64,000 bases of DNA from assembly GCA_007570785.1 (NCBI GenBank), contig ML664176.1:857296-921295 (forward strand). The letters run 5' to 3'. The notes under the pieces were generated by a model that saw nothing but the letters and a program-made list of their open reading frames with translations, was not told the origin of the DNA and searched no databases. How positions within the stretch are numbered: position 1 is the first letter of the stretch; each line of letters opens with the position of its first letter. Shown in pieces: positions 21,851 to 34,050 of this stretch. The stretch comes from Antilocapra americana (lineage: Eukaryota; Chordata; Mammalia; Artiodactyla; Antilocapridae). The translations under genes were made by a program, and so were the position numbers.

Positions 21851-24800
21851 CTGAGGTTGGAAAAATTCTCTAGATTTACAATGCAGTGCTTTTTGGTTTG
21901 CTGGTTTTTTTTTTTTCTTTTTCTTCCTATACCTTGATTTAGTTGAACTATATCAACCTATTCTAATCCAATCTAATGCTCAATGAAATATCATTAGGAC
22001 AACTGGAAAGAACTAACTGATGTAAAATGGTTGATTCAGTGGCCACATGTAGCTATGGCCTCATGTAACAAAAATGTGCTCTGCTAAGAAATATTCCCCA
22101 AGGAGAGCCCAAGGGAACAGGCTGAGAGCCCTGACCCACAGAAGCCAGTCCAGACTGTGTTTGAGGGTGAACATCACATCACACATGATGATATACACAG
22201 CACTGTGCCTTCCAGGTTTAAACATGCGTTCTACTAGATTTCATCTTGAGACTAATTGAATTCTCATGATAAGACCCTCCACTGGAGTCCAGGCTGAGGT
22301 GAACCTCAGGGCCACCTCTCGCAGTTACTGCATCACCAAGCCGAGGGGCGGGGGGACAGCTTTAAGTCAGTAGCAACCACAATCCCACAAGGGGATAATG
22401 AGGAAGCTGAGTAGCTGGAAGGATTAAACACTGGCATTTCATTTTGAGGATCACATTCTGCGTGCAACCGCAGCTCCAGACCTGAAAGACTGGCCGTCTC
22501 AGATTTGCCCATGAACAGAGAGAAATCTGCCTCTAATGTAATCTGACATCGTCCCTGCTCTCTGATTAACCACTTCTGGGGAGGCCTCGAAGAAGTGCAT
22601 GCCAAATGCTGCCCTATGGATCCCAGGGGTACTGGCTTCATTCTTCCTTCTCCCTAGAATTTCCCCAAATATTATCCTGCCAGCTAAGCCTAGCTGGCTG
22701 AAAGTAAGATATGGACGACCATCTCTGATACAATGATAAGCGAAAAATATTACCATTATTTCCCTCTCACCAAGGAAATATCAAATAATTTGTCATTTTT
22801 GTTTTCATTTCTTTGGTACAAAGATCAGTCTGAGAGTATTTGAGACTTACTAGTCAATTGCTCAATAGTTGCTCAGTATTTAAAAAATTTTAATGCATGA
22901 ATTTGGACTATTTTTTTCATAGTTTTAAATTTGTAACACCCAAAATAATGTTTTTTGTTTTTTCTTTTTTAAAGTTTCAGTTTGCTTCATTATGAGTTCT
23001 GAGTTTTCTTAAATTTTTTTTGTATGTTCCAAACTGCCCTTTGGACTAATGTTTTTCTAACTAATGTCAATTGATGATTGATGTTAAAATAAAATTCAGA
23101 CTTTGTTGGGGTAGGGGGATGGTGGAGGAGGTGAATGTGAGCTAAACATTCTCTGGACCCCTCACTGATTTGGCTCCTTCATTTAGAGTATTTGCTAATG
23201 AAGGAGCATGGGTATGGGACTGAAAAAGGATTCCCTAGGTCTGTTAATTTATTGGAATAATTCATTAGCTGACACTTTCAGCTGTGAATTTAGCTGGTAA
23301 CTCCCATGTCACTCCAACGTTATGTGTAAAAAGGGTAGTGCTGTTTTTGCGCAAGGACTTCACGAGGATGGAATTAAGCCCTCTCTGCCATAGTTACCCT
23401 GACTTGAGGGAGATTGTTAATAAAGAGCTCTTCAGAGCCTTTCTTTTGTACAGCCACTATATGAATATTTATAGAGTATTCCATTGGTAAACAGCATTAA
23501 AATATAAACAGAGCATACCAAGAAATAGGAAGGCCATTTTCGCCTAATACACAGCAGTGCTGTGACACGCTGGGGTTCTATTCCTGGAATGGCTACAGAA
23601 CAACACAGAAGGAAAAACCGTTTGCTTAACAAACCAGGGGGCAGCAAATGGTATGGTTTGGTGGAATTTTAGTTCTCTTGTTAATTGCATCTTCTGAGTA
23701 ACTGAATGATATATGCATATCTACACACACAGACGCGACTATACATAGGCACCTGATATTCATAATCACCGAAATTGGCCATATGAAACCACTCCTTTTG
23801 TAGACAGAAGGTAGTCAAATATTAGCACTTGCATATGGTTAACTTAATTCACGCTGCCCCAAGTTTCTGGCCCTTCTCTTTTTGGGCACAGGCAGGGGTG
23901 GGAATATGGAATCCTGCTTACATGTGGGCTCCAGCTAGTAAGCTGTGCAGGAAAAGGAGTCGGAGGTGGAGAGGGTGGAGTTGAATGGAAACCTTCACAG
24001 AGACCAATGTCAGCAGCTTCCCTGGACAGCATCACCTCCTCTGAAGGAGTGGGATGGAGGACGTGAGGGTGGCACTCAGCCTGCACACCAAAGAAACGTC
24101 CCATTCACCAGCTGTGGCTGCATGCTCTTCACTGCATACCCCTGGTACCTGTCATACGTGTGTTAGCAATTTTCAAAAGGATTAATATACAATAAAATAC
24201 GCTCAACAAGAAAACCACCCAGAACGCAATGAATCATTCTTTGATGATTCAAAAGGCACTCTGGGATCCTGTAGTGCCTTAGGGTCAGCATTACAAACAT
24301 CAATTATTTTCTGGTGAATGTGTGGAAGAGCCAGTTCACTAGAAGTACTAGTTAAGAAAGTGCTGGGCGATATTCTCTTACAATATTAAAAAAAAAATAT
24401 TATGTTCTATCCCGGGCCTTTTCTACTTTAAAGCTTTTGCCAAGACTATAATGCTTCTATTCTTCACAAAACTGGTTCATTTATCAGCTTGGAGAAATAC
24501 CCATTCTACAGAATGCCTGAGAAGGTCAAACTGAAATCCCCCCATTTTCCTAGGAACCACTTTTTGGATAGACTTCCACTCTTCTCCCATAGCCATCTAC
24601 ATACGCCTCTAATTACAATTCAAATCACTATATAAGAAATTTGGTTTGACAAAGCTGACAAAATTATTTTTTAAATAATCAGAGTCAGGTGATACACTGG
24701 TGCTTTGCTTAGTTTCAGATGTTCCTAAAACCCAGGCAAAAGTGATCCGATCGCACTTCAGTCAATCACAAGTCGAGTTTCTCCCTTCTTGAAAATCACA

Positions 24801-25481
24801 GTGGCTGGTAATAAGGGAAAAAAAATCCAGTGCTTGGAAATCAAGTTCATGAGCACTTTTGAAAACAAATTAATTCAAAACATCTGTGAGGATTTTATCT
24901 TTAAAAAACCCAGGTGTCTAAAACTTAAGAAGACAAAAATACATACATAAGGTTTTAGAAAGCAAGTTTCTGAAAAACAGGCTTCTAGCAGAAACAAACC
25001 TTCACAAATAAAACGTAGTTGGCTTTATGCATCTTTATTTTCCATGGATTCCTCCTGTTGGCCTTCAACAAAGAAGGATGGAATTTTTAGGTGAGTCTCA
25101 TCAGATTTTCCAAAAGGCTAATAAATGAAATGAGGGGATTCCAGGCAAAATAAAGTCTCTAGGAGGCTTTCTGACATGAATCTATTGAAAAATTCCAGTT
25201 CTTCTTAATTTAAAATTTAATGGCAGTAGACCCAAAGCAGTCAGACCTTGAGGTGATGGTATCATAACCTAGTGGTATCATATCAGGCTTGAATAACTCA
25301 AGACATAGGTGGTTGTATTTCTATGAAATGACAAGCTCAGGTTTTACCTAACCTACTGAGAAAGATTACCAAGAATTTAGCCGAAGGAGTATATGTCACT
25401 GCATCTAAACATCTTTAAAGATCATGTGAAATGTGTGTGTTTGCACATGCATGCATACATACACACAGAGAATGACTAAAT
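21851..25481. other. Long unique stretch
   Basis: About 3.6 kb with no repeat I can name. A T-run lies at 21906-21916. A GC-richer patch at 22270-22650 includes 'gaggggcggggggac'. A weak CA/AC run sits near 23724, and an alternating TG/CA stretch at 25430-25470. Frames are short and show no domain. Confidence 0.4.
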
Positions 25482-25491
25482 GTCTCCAGCT

Positions 25492-25730
25492 GCTGCTAAG
25501 TCACTTCAGTTGTGTCCAATTCTGTGTGACCCCACAGATGGCAGCCCACGAGGCTTCTCTGTCCTTAGGATTCTCCAGGCAAGAATACTGGAGTGGATTG
25601 CATTTCCTTCTCCAATGCATGCATGCATGCTAAGTCGCTTCAGGCGTGTCAGACTCTGTGTGACAGTATGGATAGCAGCCCACTAGGCTCCTCTGTCCAT
25701 GGGGTTTTCTAAGCAAGAATACTGGAGTAG
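25492..25730 (-). mobile_element. Bov-A2 SINE (dimer), minus
   Basis: Two antisense Bov-A monomers: 25492-25610 ('gtgtccaattctgtgtgacc', 'aagaatactggagtggatt') and 25630-25730 ('gcgtgtcagactctgtgtga', 'aagaatactggagtagg'). They are joined by an (ATGC)n stretch at 25614-25629. Flanks 'gtctccagct' (25482-25491) and 'gtttccagct' (25731-25740) are a 10-bp target duplication with one mismatch. Confidence 0.92.
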
Positions 25731-25740
25731 GTTTCCAGCT

Positions 25741-26461
25741 TGCTAGCATACGTATTTACTCCTAACTATGACTAGGTCAGGTTGCACATGATCTAAACAA
25801 ATGTCCTTTTTCTTGAAGTGATTGTGGTTTTGTAGCTATGTTTTTTGCAACATCTACAAATTCAATACCAGCTAACTGCTACCCTAAAATTGTGTCTCCA
25901 AGAGAGACACTATCAGTGTTTTGTAAAGTGCTACTGCTTCCCCTCTCTCTCTGTTAGACATGGTCTAATGGGTTTAGAAAATGACATTCAAGATGCTGCT
26001 TTGCCAATTAGAACTTCCGCTACCTGATTCTTGAAGGACATAAGCATGCCTAATTGTGTGCTCAGCCATTTTATTAAGTTGTTTTGAGTGCTGAAAGTCT
26101 CTTAACCTTCAGAGAGACCCATATTCATAAAAAATAAATGTTTTGAGGAAAAAAACAACTGGAGGAAAAAAAAAGACACTTAATTCCAAATGGAAGTTCT
26201 ATTCATTTCCAAAACACAGAATTTTACTAATCTACCAAAGCAAACGCAGCCTATAGACTTGCACAGATATTTTCTGCAGCCCGTCTTGACAATGTGGTAA
26301 GCGCTGTTCTGGGTAACTAAGGGGGAAAGAGAGCATTGTCTTGCCAGGGGCAGGACTTAATTCCAAATCATTTTTTGATAGTGAGAGATGAACAAATAGG
26401 ACTTAGATGTATCCTTTGCTCTGGGTTAATTGGTCCTCAGGCAAATTTAAATCTGGGGTCT
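25741..26461. other. Unique DNA, no feature recognised
   Basis: No repeat or gene is recognised. Two A-rich runs occur near 26148 and 26166. Confidence 0.4.
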
Positions 26462-26760
26462 TGGACTTTTCTTATGATGGTGCGGTGGTTAGGAATCTGT
26501 CTGCCAATGCAAGAGACACAGGTTCGATCCCTGGTCTGGGAAGATTCCACATGCCATGGAGCAATTAACCTCATGTGCCTCAAATACTGAGCCTGTACTC
26601 TAGAGCCAGTACCCTAGAGCCCATGTTCCACAGCAAGAGAAGCCATTGCCATGAGAATCCTGCTCACTCCAATGAAGAGCAGCCCCCACTCGCCACAGCT
26701 AGAGAAAGCCTATGAACAGCAATGAAGACCCAGTACAACCAAAAAAAATAATAAAATCAA
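26462..26760 (+). mobile_element. CHR-1-type tRNA-Glu SINE
   Basis: Head 'ggtgcggtggttaggaatct', box B 'ggttcgatccctgg', body 'tgagcctgtactctagagcc', 'cagcaagagaagccattgc', 'gcagcccccactcgcc', and an A-rich tail. Near full length. It pairs in inverted orientation with the CHR-2 at 26843. Confidence 0.92.
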
Positions 26761-26842
26761 AGAAACTAGAGTCTCCTACTAGGGAAATTGTTTCATGCAA
26801 GGAAGAGACTTCTTCAGTATCAAATTCCTTCTCTTTAGCTTT

Positions 26843-27025
26843 ATTTTTTTTAATAAGTATTTTTAAAGATTTATTGAATTTGTTACGATATTGCTTCTGT
26901 CTTATGTTCTGGCTTTTGGGCCTGCAGGCATGTGGGACCATAGCGCCCTGTCCAGGGATTGAACCTGAGCACCCTGCATTGGAAGGCAAAGTTTTGTTCA
27001 GTGGACCACCAGGGAAGATCCATCC
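26843..27025 (-). mobile_element. CHR-2-type SINE, minus
   Basis: Antisense CHR-2 variant: 'tttgttacgatattgcttct', 'gcaggcatgtgggaccata', 'cagggattgaacctgagca' (box B antisense), 'agtggaccaccagggaaga'. Flanking 'ttagcttt' at 26835-26842 and 27026-27033 is a target duplication. Confidence 0.9.
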
Positions 27026-27033
27026 TTAGCTTT

Positions 27034-27479
27034 CTTTTAGGAAGTTTCTTTCTCAAAGTTTAGGAGGTTACAGAGTATGTTAAACTCGTGAAAAGTCCTG
27101 AGGCAGAGGAGGGATAAGATATGCTGCTGCCAACCTTCCAAGGCAGCGACCCCAACTGACACCAATACTACGGGTCCTCATGTGGGTCACACTTAGTGTG
27201 GCCACAACCTTGCCTCGGGAAGCCCATGTGAGGGCACAGGTCAGATGGTAGCTCCCTGGTTCTCCCGCTCCATTCCAGAGATGCTTCCTACAAACTTCAC
27301 TGCTGGGCCCATTCAGGAACACTGCCAGCTCCCTCCAGACCTGCCCCTCCAATTCTAGATCATCCATGTGTGTTTCTCACTTTGGGAGGCTTTTCTGTTC
27401 TGCTCCCTACCTTCTGGTTCCAGTGCCAATCAGCACTCTCCCCCAGCAACCCCCCTCCTCAAAGGCTCTCCAAGGCTGC
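27034..27479. other. Unique DNA, no feature recognised
   Basis: No repeat or gene is recognised in this stretch. Confidence 0.4.
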
Positions 27480-27665
27480 TCCCTTTGTGATTGGCATCTC
27501 ATTAATGAAGAAGGCCCGGTGTCTCTCTCATTACAGTTAAAGTGAGTGAGAGGACCTCAGAACTAATTTACTTGCTCTCACTAGGGAAGACACTTCCTTC
27601 CATCAAGAAGTTCACTTTCCTGCTGCCTGTGGCAATAAAAGAACCCGTTTTGTTTTAACATTAAT
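27480..27665. other. Candidate conserved non-coding element (homeodomain cores)
   Basis: Repeat-free. It contains a perfect palindrome 'tcattaatga' at 27499-27508, with further ATTA cores near 27530, 27565 and 27658. The clustering suggests homeodomain binding, but such cores are common in AT-rich DNA. Confidence 0.25.
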
Positions 27666-27814
27666 AAGGTGAGAGAATAGAGAATTTCCAAAAGAAATTA
27701 GAAAGGCAAGAGGGTAGGTGGCGGCCCGTGTAAGTTTCCCAAAAGCAGGCCTGATGCTGGAGTTCAGAGAGGGAGCTTTGATTCGCAACAATAAAGATGA
27801 CTCTAGAAAGGCTG

Positions 27815-28015
27815 GCAGGCAGATGAGAAACTAGCCTCTCAGGGAGTCTGGGGTGCAGAGCAAGAGATGTGGGTTCTAGTCCTGGGTCCTACGTCCCTGA
27901 GTGACCTCGGCACAGTCTTTGACTTTCTCCAGTCCTCTGTTTTATTTTCAGTAAAACACAGGGAATGAATAAAGTGATCTCTTAGGGTTCTCCCAACTCT
28001 AAGATCTTAATATTT
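27815..28015 (+). repeat. MIR, plus
   Basis: 'gatgtgggttctagtcctgg' (box B region), 'tgagtgacctcggcacagt', 'tttgactttctccagtcctc' and 'gaatgaataaagtgatctc' follow sense MIR. Confidence 0.75.
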
Positions 28016-30329
28016 TATAAATGAGCCTCTGGACTATTTAAAACTTTTTTCCTGTTTGGAGTGAGTCTTTATCTCTGGCAACAAATTAGAAATTCCTCCA
28101 GAATTAAAGAGCATGGAGTGGAAATCATTTGATTTCTCCAGCTGAAAAGGTCAACTAGATTCAGAAATGTACTCCAAGCCTGCACCGTCCACGTGGAAAT
28201 CTAATTAGAGATCATACTTCATTGGCTGAAAGGGATCAAACTTATCCAAGCTTTCATCTAGATATGTATTTTTTTAATTACTCTGAGTTACTAATTCATT
28301 TATCTTTTGACTTACAGGAAATCCCACTCATTGATAAAGCTCTGCTTTGACACTCCTGCTCAAATAATATACCTTCCTTCCCAACCACATTACTTTATGT
28401 TTGTGCCCCTTTATCATGTTGTGTTTAAAATGCCTTGTCATTTAAGAAACCATAAAAGGGACATCTTTAAAAATGTGTTCATCATGTAGCTGAGATGACT
28501 TCTGTGCCTGGAACCAGAAGTGTGCCCTCTTGATGTCTTGCCTCTGAATGGAGGGCAGCCTAGAGATCATTACTGCCAAAGACAGCATCCCATGTAGCCT
28601 TGATTCTATCTGAATGGCATGTGGATGTTACATTTCAATATGGCTGGCAAAGCAGTGGAAATCAAATGCTTACATTAGGCAATGAATGGGAAGACCCTCC
28701 AATCTACAGCATATGTCTAATTCCATTCTCTCTCTCTTGCTGAAACAGGCCATTGGAAAACAGGAGAATCAAGTTTACAGTTTGTTTTTGTACCTTTGAT
28801 ATCTATGGGTCCCTGCTCCTGAGATTCCCCACTGAACCCAGTGAAAATTAATTCCATGGGTACCCACTGATTTTGGCCTGGGAGAACTTGAGATCACCTT
28901 AGAATCATGGTCTTCCTGTCATTCTCCAAACTCATACCTACTTGTACCAGTTCCTAAGTATTGCCCCAGGGTACTGACAACCTTTTCTCCTACTTACAGG
29001 TTTTGAATGAAATTAAAACTAATCCTCTCTGGCTTGGCTAGGTCTTGTGCAAGATTCCCACACCCCACAATCAAGGCCTTACGATGTGGTGGCAGAAGAC
29101 AGAGCCAAGCCACCACACCTCCATCACGATGTGGACAAGGATTTTTTTCTTTTTTTTTTTTTGGTCTCCCGTGTAGCAGCTTTGAAAACCTGAGTCACAG
29201 AACCTCGCTTATGCAAATCATCAGGTTCTCCTTCTCAGCCAGGACATCAGCCCCTCCATTTCAAGGGGATGAACAAGACATGAGTGCGCCTGAGAATAAA
29301 GATTAAAATCTTCAGCTTTTCCCCCAGAATCTCACTAGGTTAGTGTGTCCTGGCTTCACTTTCTCCTATACCATGGGGCTGTAAATCTTCTAATGCTGGT
29401 ATTTTACTCTGCTAGTAAGAAGAATAAGGAAAAAAAAAAAAAAGAATCAAAGGCAAGAAGGCAAGAGACAGGGGACCAATTTTCAGGTCATCCTTTCCTT
29501 CTTAAAAGAAGGGATTTGCCTGCAGTGTCTGTAATTTAGAAGGTTTTAATGAGTGGCTTCTAAATTATTTATTACTCATCGAAAGTCATAAACATCCCTG
29601 CCTAAACCATTATGAAATTATCTGGGCAGGAGTCAAATGGTTCAAACATTTGGCACTTTTTTAACCGGACTGTTGTTGAAAACAGCTCTGATCTGTGAAT
29701 AAAACTTCTTTTCCTTCCTCGTTACCCAGGATTGTGTGTGAGCATGGGAGTCTGTATTTGATTACTGACATGACATAAGGCATCTTAGCTTTGTAATTTG
29801 TTCTTTTGAGGACTTCCGACTTCATAAGCAAGTCCAAAATTAGTAAAAAAAAAAAAAAAAAGATAAAAAAATTTAAAAAGCCATCAGCAGAATATACAAA
29901 CTGGATATTCAAGCAGAAGTGTTTGAAATGCCTGAGCCTCATTTCAAAGAGCTTCCTGCTGTCAAGCCCAAACACCCAGACAGGTAGACTGCTGTGAAAT
30001 ATGTAGGCGATGCCTGCTGCCTGATTTTCAGATGGCGAGCAGGCATTTGAAAGCATCAAAGTTCCCTGTATAGATGTGTGTACATTAATCCCAGCTCCTC
30101 TGATCTCCACACTAGCCTATTGTAACTTGCTGTTTAATAGATGGTCAAACTTTGCCCTTCACAGACTGCATTTTTTTTTTTTTTTCCCAAGGATCTGCTT
30201 CTCTCCCAGGAGCTTCTTGCTGGGGCCGAGTTTTAAAAGTTTTTCATTCCCGGGCTTGTGCTATGGCACTGGGTCACCCTTTGAATTCTGCACTTTTGAA
30301 CACCTCACTTGTTGGCTGGCTTTTCCTCG
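28016..30329. other. Long unique stretch with homopolymer runs
   Basis: No repeat family or gene is recognised. T- or A-runs lie at about 29148-29161, 29430-29444, 29844-29860 and 30170-30186. Some may be tails of unrecognised retroposons, but no body was identified. Confidence 0.4.
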
Positions 30330-30560
30330 CCCCGGTGCCGGTGGCTGTATGCGGCTCCGCTCAGAGCTCTCCAGCCATGGAGCATCCGCCAGGAGCCAGC
30401 CCTGATACAAATCATTAACAGCCGCAGCCCTCGCCCTGTAGGAGCCTGTAATGTGATGGGAGAGAGGAGACGGACATCAAAGGCCATAAACTGGCAGCCC
30501 ACAGGTCGTGGATGGCCCACAGAGCTGTTTTGCCTGCACTGTGTTTTAAATTTGGATTCG
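30330..30560. other. Candidate conserved non-coding element (GC-richer)
   Basis: Repeat-free, with CpGs in 'ccccggtgccggtgg', 'gcggctccgctc', 'catccgcc', 'gccgcag', 'ctcgcc', 'agacgg' and 'ggtcgtgg'. It also holds 'aatcattaacag' and 'ggccataaact', which resemble homeodomain/CDX-type cores. No exon signature is convincing. Confidence 0.28.
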
Positions 30561-30814
30561 TAGCCAATATATATAGGAAAGTTGGGAGATTTTAGTTAGA
30601 TGTCTGTACTTCCAGCTTCTCCTGGAAAATTGGAAGATGTGATTGCATGGGGCTTTCTACCTGCATGTGGCCTGTTTCAGATGTTCTTTCTCAACTCAGG
30701 TGAGTGACAGATGACATTAAGCCCCTTAGACATGGCTGTCTTGTTACTTTATGTTACCTGCTGGGATACTGGCCTTTTGAGTTGGTGACCCATGGTAAGG
30801 ACACACACAAAGGC

Positions 30815-30898
30815 AGATAATGATAACTGGCATATTTGGGAAACACCAGCAGATGCTAAAGAGATGTCATCTCATTTAATTGTCCCAACACATCAACT
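30815..30898 (-). repeat. MIR, minus, left part
   Basis: 'gataatgataactggcatat', 'agatgctaaagagatgtca' and 'tctcatttaattgtcccaa' are antisense MIR. It is interrupted by a Bov-tA and resumes at 31139. Confidence 0.65.
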
Positions 30899-30910
30899 AG
30901 GATTCTAATA

Positions 30911-31126
30911 ATGGCTTCCCTGGTGTCTCAGTGGCAAAGAATCTGCCTGCAATGCAGGAGACCCGGGCTCAACCCCTGGGTTGGGAAGATCCTCTGGAGA
31001 AGGAAATGGCAACCTACTCCAGTATTCTTGCCTGGAGAATTCCATGGACAGAAGGGCCTGGCAGGCCTCAGTCCATGGGGTTGCAAAGAGGCGGACACGA
31101 CTGAGCAAGTAAAACACACAACACAC
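30911..31126 (+). mobile_element. Bov-tA SINE nested in a MIR
   Basis: Full-length Bov-tA: 'ggcttccctggtgtctcag', box B 'gggctcaacccctgg', 'aatggcaacctactccag', 'tattcttgcctggagaatt', 'ggcggacacgactgagcaa'. The perfect 12-bp flanks 'aggattctaata' at 30899-30910 and 31127-31138 are the target duplication. The host is an antisense MIR. Confidence 0.95.
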
Positions 31127-31138
31127 AGGATTCTAATA

Positions 31139-31265
31139 CTCATTTTGCACAAGGGAAAATGGAGGCTCCCTGCTCTTAAGTAACTTGCAGTATTTCACAC
31201 AGCTGATGAGTACAGAGTTGGGTGTTGGAACTAGAGCTATTAGCTTTGAAGCATCCTTTCCAATT
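31139..31265 (-). repeat. MIR, minus, right part
   Basis: 'cattttgcacaagggaaaat', 'cagtatttcacacagctga' and 'gttggaactagagctatt' continue the antisense MIR of 30815. Confidence 0.7.
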
Positions 31266-31304
31266 AGCAATTCACATTTCCTGGGAAGGGTGTACCAAGA
31301 GCTC

Positions 31305-31923
31305 CTTTTTTTTTAATGTGCTACCATTATTTATTTGTTTATTTTTAAAATAGCTTTATTACTTGAGATTCTTTTTTTTTAAATTGTGTTGGTTTTGCCA
31401 TACAATGACATGAAACCGCCATGGGTTTACATATGTTCCCCTTCCAGAACCCCCCTCCCTCCTCCCTCCCGATTCCCTCCCCCTGGGACATCTCGGTGCA
31501 CCAGCCCTGAGCATCAACCCTGGGCTGGCGATTGATTTCACATATGATAATTAACATGTTTCAATGCCATTCTCCCATATCATCCCACCCTTGCCCTCTT
31601 CCACAGAGTTCATGAGTCTGTTCTATACATCTGCGTTCCTTTTTCTGTCTCGCATGCAGGGTTCTCGCTGCCATCTTTCTAAATTCCATATATAATGCGT
31701 TAGTATACTGTAGTGTTGTTTTTCCTTCTGGCTTACTTCACTCTGGATAATAGGCTCCAGTTCCGTCCACCTGAGTAGAACTGATTCAAATGAATTTTTT
31801 TTTAATGCTGAGTAATATTCCATTGTGTATATGTACCACAGCTTTCTTATCCATTCGTCAGTTGATGGGCATCTAGGTTGCTTCCATGTCCTGGCTATTG
31901 TAAACAATGCGGCGATGAACATT
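31305..31923 (-). mobile_element. Young L1 LINE 3' end, minus, with 17-bp target duplication
   Basis: 5'-truncated bovine-type L1. The polyA lies at the left edge (as T-runs), then the 3' UTR with C-rich 'acccccctccctcctccct', then the ORF2 C-terminus at about 31623-31923. The frame there reads WKQPRCPSTDEW and YTMEYYSA, typical L1 ORF2 C-terminal motifs. Perfect 17-bp flanks 'gggtgtaccaagagctc' at 31288-31304 and 31924-31940 show a recent insertion. The reverse transcriptase and endonuclease are absent. Confidence 0.97.
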
Positions 31924-32044
31924 GGGTGTACCAAGAGCTCTTGAACCCACAGTCTCCTCTTCCATTCTCACTCGATGGTAGGGCCCAGCCACACTTAACT
32001 TCTCACTGTATCCCAGATAGTCCATATCATTTTATCTCTTTTTG

Positions 32045-32360
32045 CCTTTGCATGGCCTTTTTCCTCTGCCTTGAATGCTCTCTTCTTACCTTTCCTTCTG
32101 GACTTCAAAATGCCTCCCCATCTTGCAAAATCTAGTTTAATTGTCAGCTTCTCTGTGAAGGTTTTCATGAAACCCTGAGTCCATTATTCTGACCTTAGAG
32201 CTCTTGCAGCCTCCATTCTTATTTTTTCAGTATCCTATGGTAGAAGGTCAAAGTTTCCTCTTGGGTGATCGCCAGGTCCTTAAGAGCAGGATCATATCAT
32301 TCATCCCTGCACCCCACATGCCTAGCACAGGTGTAGTAAGTATTCAACTCAGGGTGGTCG
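32045..32360 (+). repeat. L2 LINE 3' end, plus
   Basis: 'tgcctttgcatggccttttt', 'ctgccttgaatgctctctt', 'ctctgtgaaggttttcatg', 'ccaggtccttaagagcagg' and 'cacatgcctagcacaggtg' follow sense L2 to its end. Confidence 0.7.
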
Positions 32361-34050
32361 ATGGAATGGAGTGAGCTGAACCATACACCTGTCCAATTCT
32401 CCCTGGGGAAGTGAAATTAACTTGGAAGGGTCAAGAGTACATTTCATGTTTGCTTTAGTTTGTGTTCTCCCACCCCATCACTGAATGCTGGCTTATCCTC
32501 CACACTCAACACTTAACAAGACTGTCACTCACTCTCCTGGTGTCAGATAGCTGTATACAAGCACTGCTTTCAAGACCCAGATAAGTTTCTCAAGTGGCTT
32601 CAGAATGAAAACACATTAGAAACTTGCTGGGTGTCACATGGATAATGACAAACTGGGTATGTGCACTGCAGGATCGTGCCACAGCTGTAAACTCGGTCAG
32701 GAAATGACCGACGCTACCAAGAGCCGGTGAAGATACACAAAAGGATGGCAGGTGTGACCAGGTGTGAGCTGAGGGCTGGCCAAACATCTCCTTCTCTCAC
32801 AGCATATGGGAATAGACAGATTTCCCTCCAAATCACTGGCCTCAACTGACCTTCCCAATTTTACTCTCTACTCCCATACTATCTCTGAATATGTAAAATA
32901 ATTGTCTCAACAGCAAACCACTAAAGACCTCATTAAATAACCTACAGAATAGCACAAGCATGGACTAAACCAAACCAGAGCCCAAAGCTTAAACTCCATC
33001 TCATGCCCGACTTGTAAGTAAGTGGTAAATTTAAGAGCAGGCACATAGACAAAGCAGGAAGGCTGGCCTTATAAAATGGATTTGTATTCTCTCTAATGAA
33101 CTCATCACATGTAGACAACGAGAAAGGAGTGGCCAGGCAAGAGGGAAGAGTTGACTTTGGCAATGAATTATTAAAGGTGAGAAACATATCTTCTCACAGA
33201 AGGATTATTTCAAGAAAGCATACAAAGGAGAGGCAGTGGTGCATTGAAGGGAGTTGTAATCAGCATGGTTTTGTTACTCAACCTGAGCAAAGCTTCACTG
33301 GATGTGCACTGCAGGTGTGGTCATTCCCCAAATGTGAACAGAGCCTGAGGAATTACGGCCAGCGTCATTACCAGGCCACCCATGCCCTCTGTATCACTGG
33401 ATGTATGGTGAATTGATGTATGGCCCAGCTCACACTTTTTGAATTATTTTTCCTAGTGTTAAGGGAGGGCAAAGAAAGTCCATTCTTTTCCCTGTTAGTG
33501 CCGGAAGTAAAAGTACAAAGGGAAATTAGCTTCCATGATCAATATTTGGTATGCAAAATACTCTTTAATTGAGTTAGAATGAAAGTAAATGTGCAAACTG
33601 CTATTTAAGATAACTGTCTCGATAAGCTCTTTGCCCGTACAGTATGAAGCAGAAAACCTGTTAACTATTTTGTTTCTTCTTCATTCACCAGGATCAGATG
33701 CTCTTAAGGGATGGAAGTCGGGGAGAGAGGAATCTGGACCAGTGATATCTTGAGAAGTTTGTAAAAAGAAACAAAAAATCTATTCTGTTGAAATGGTGAG
33801 CTGACATCTGAATATGTAGACCAATATTTGGTTAAGATTTAGGGAATGATCTTAGACTAACAGAATTAACATCCCTGGAATGTACCAGTCACCAGGTAAG
33901 AGAAGCAAATTCTTTCTTTCTGGTCTTTTCGGGAGTCAGATATCGATGGTCCAAACCCTAACATAACCAGCTTGATTCTCTGAAATCTGAGGTCCATTGA
34001 GAACCATTTTGAGAACTTACTATGAGCAGTTTATATAGAACTCAACCATC
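32361..34050. other. Unique DNA, no feature recognised
   Basis: About 1.7 kb with no repeat I can name and no exon. Frames at 33096-33416 and the minus frame 32942-33187 have no recognised domain. Confidence 0.4.

Noticed and set aside
25430..25480. Alternating TG/CA region with possible Z-DNA potential
   Set aside because: It is too short and interrupted to support a structural claim.
31623..31934. 103-codon minus frame with clear protein homology
   Set aside because: It is the C-terminal part of L1 ORF2 in a 5'-truncated copy, without catalytic domains, so it is a mobile-element remnant and not a host gene.
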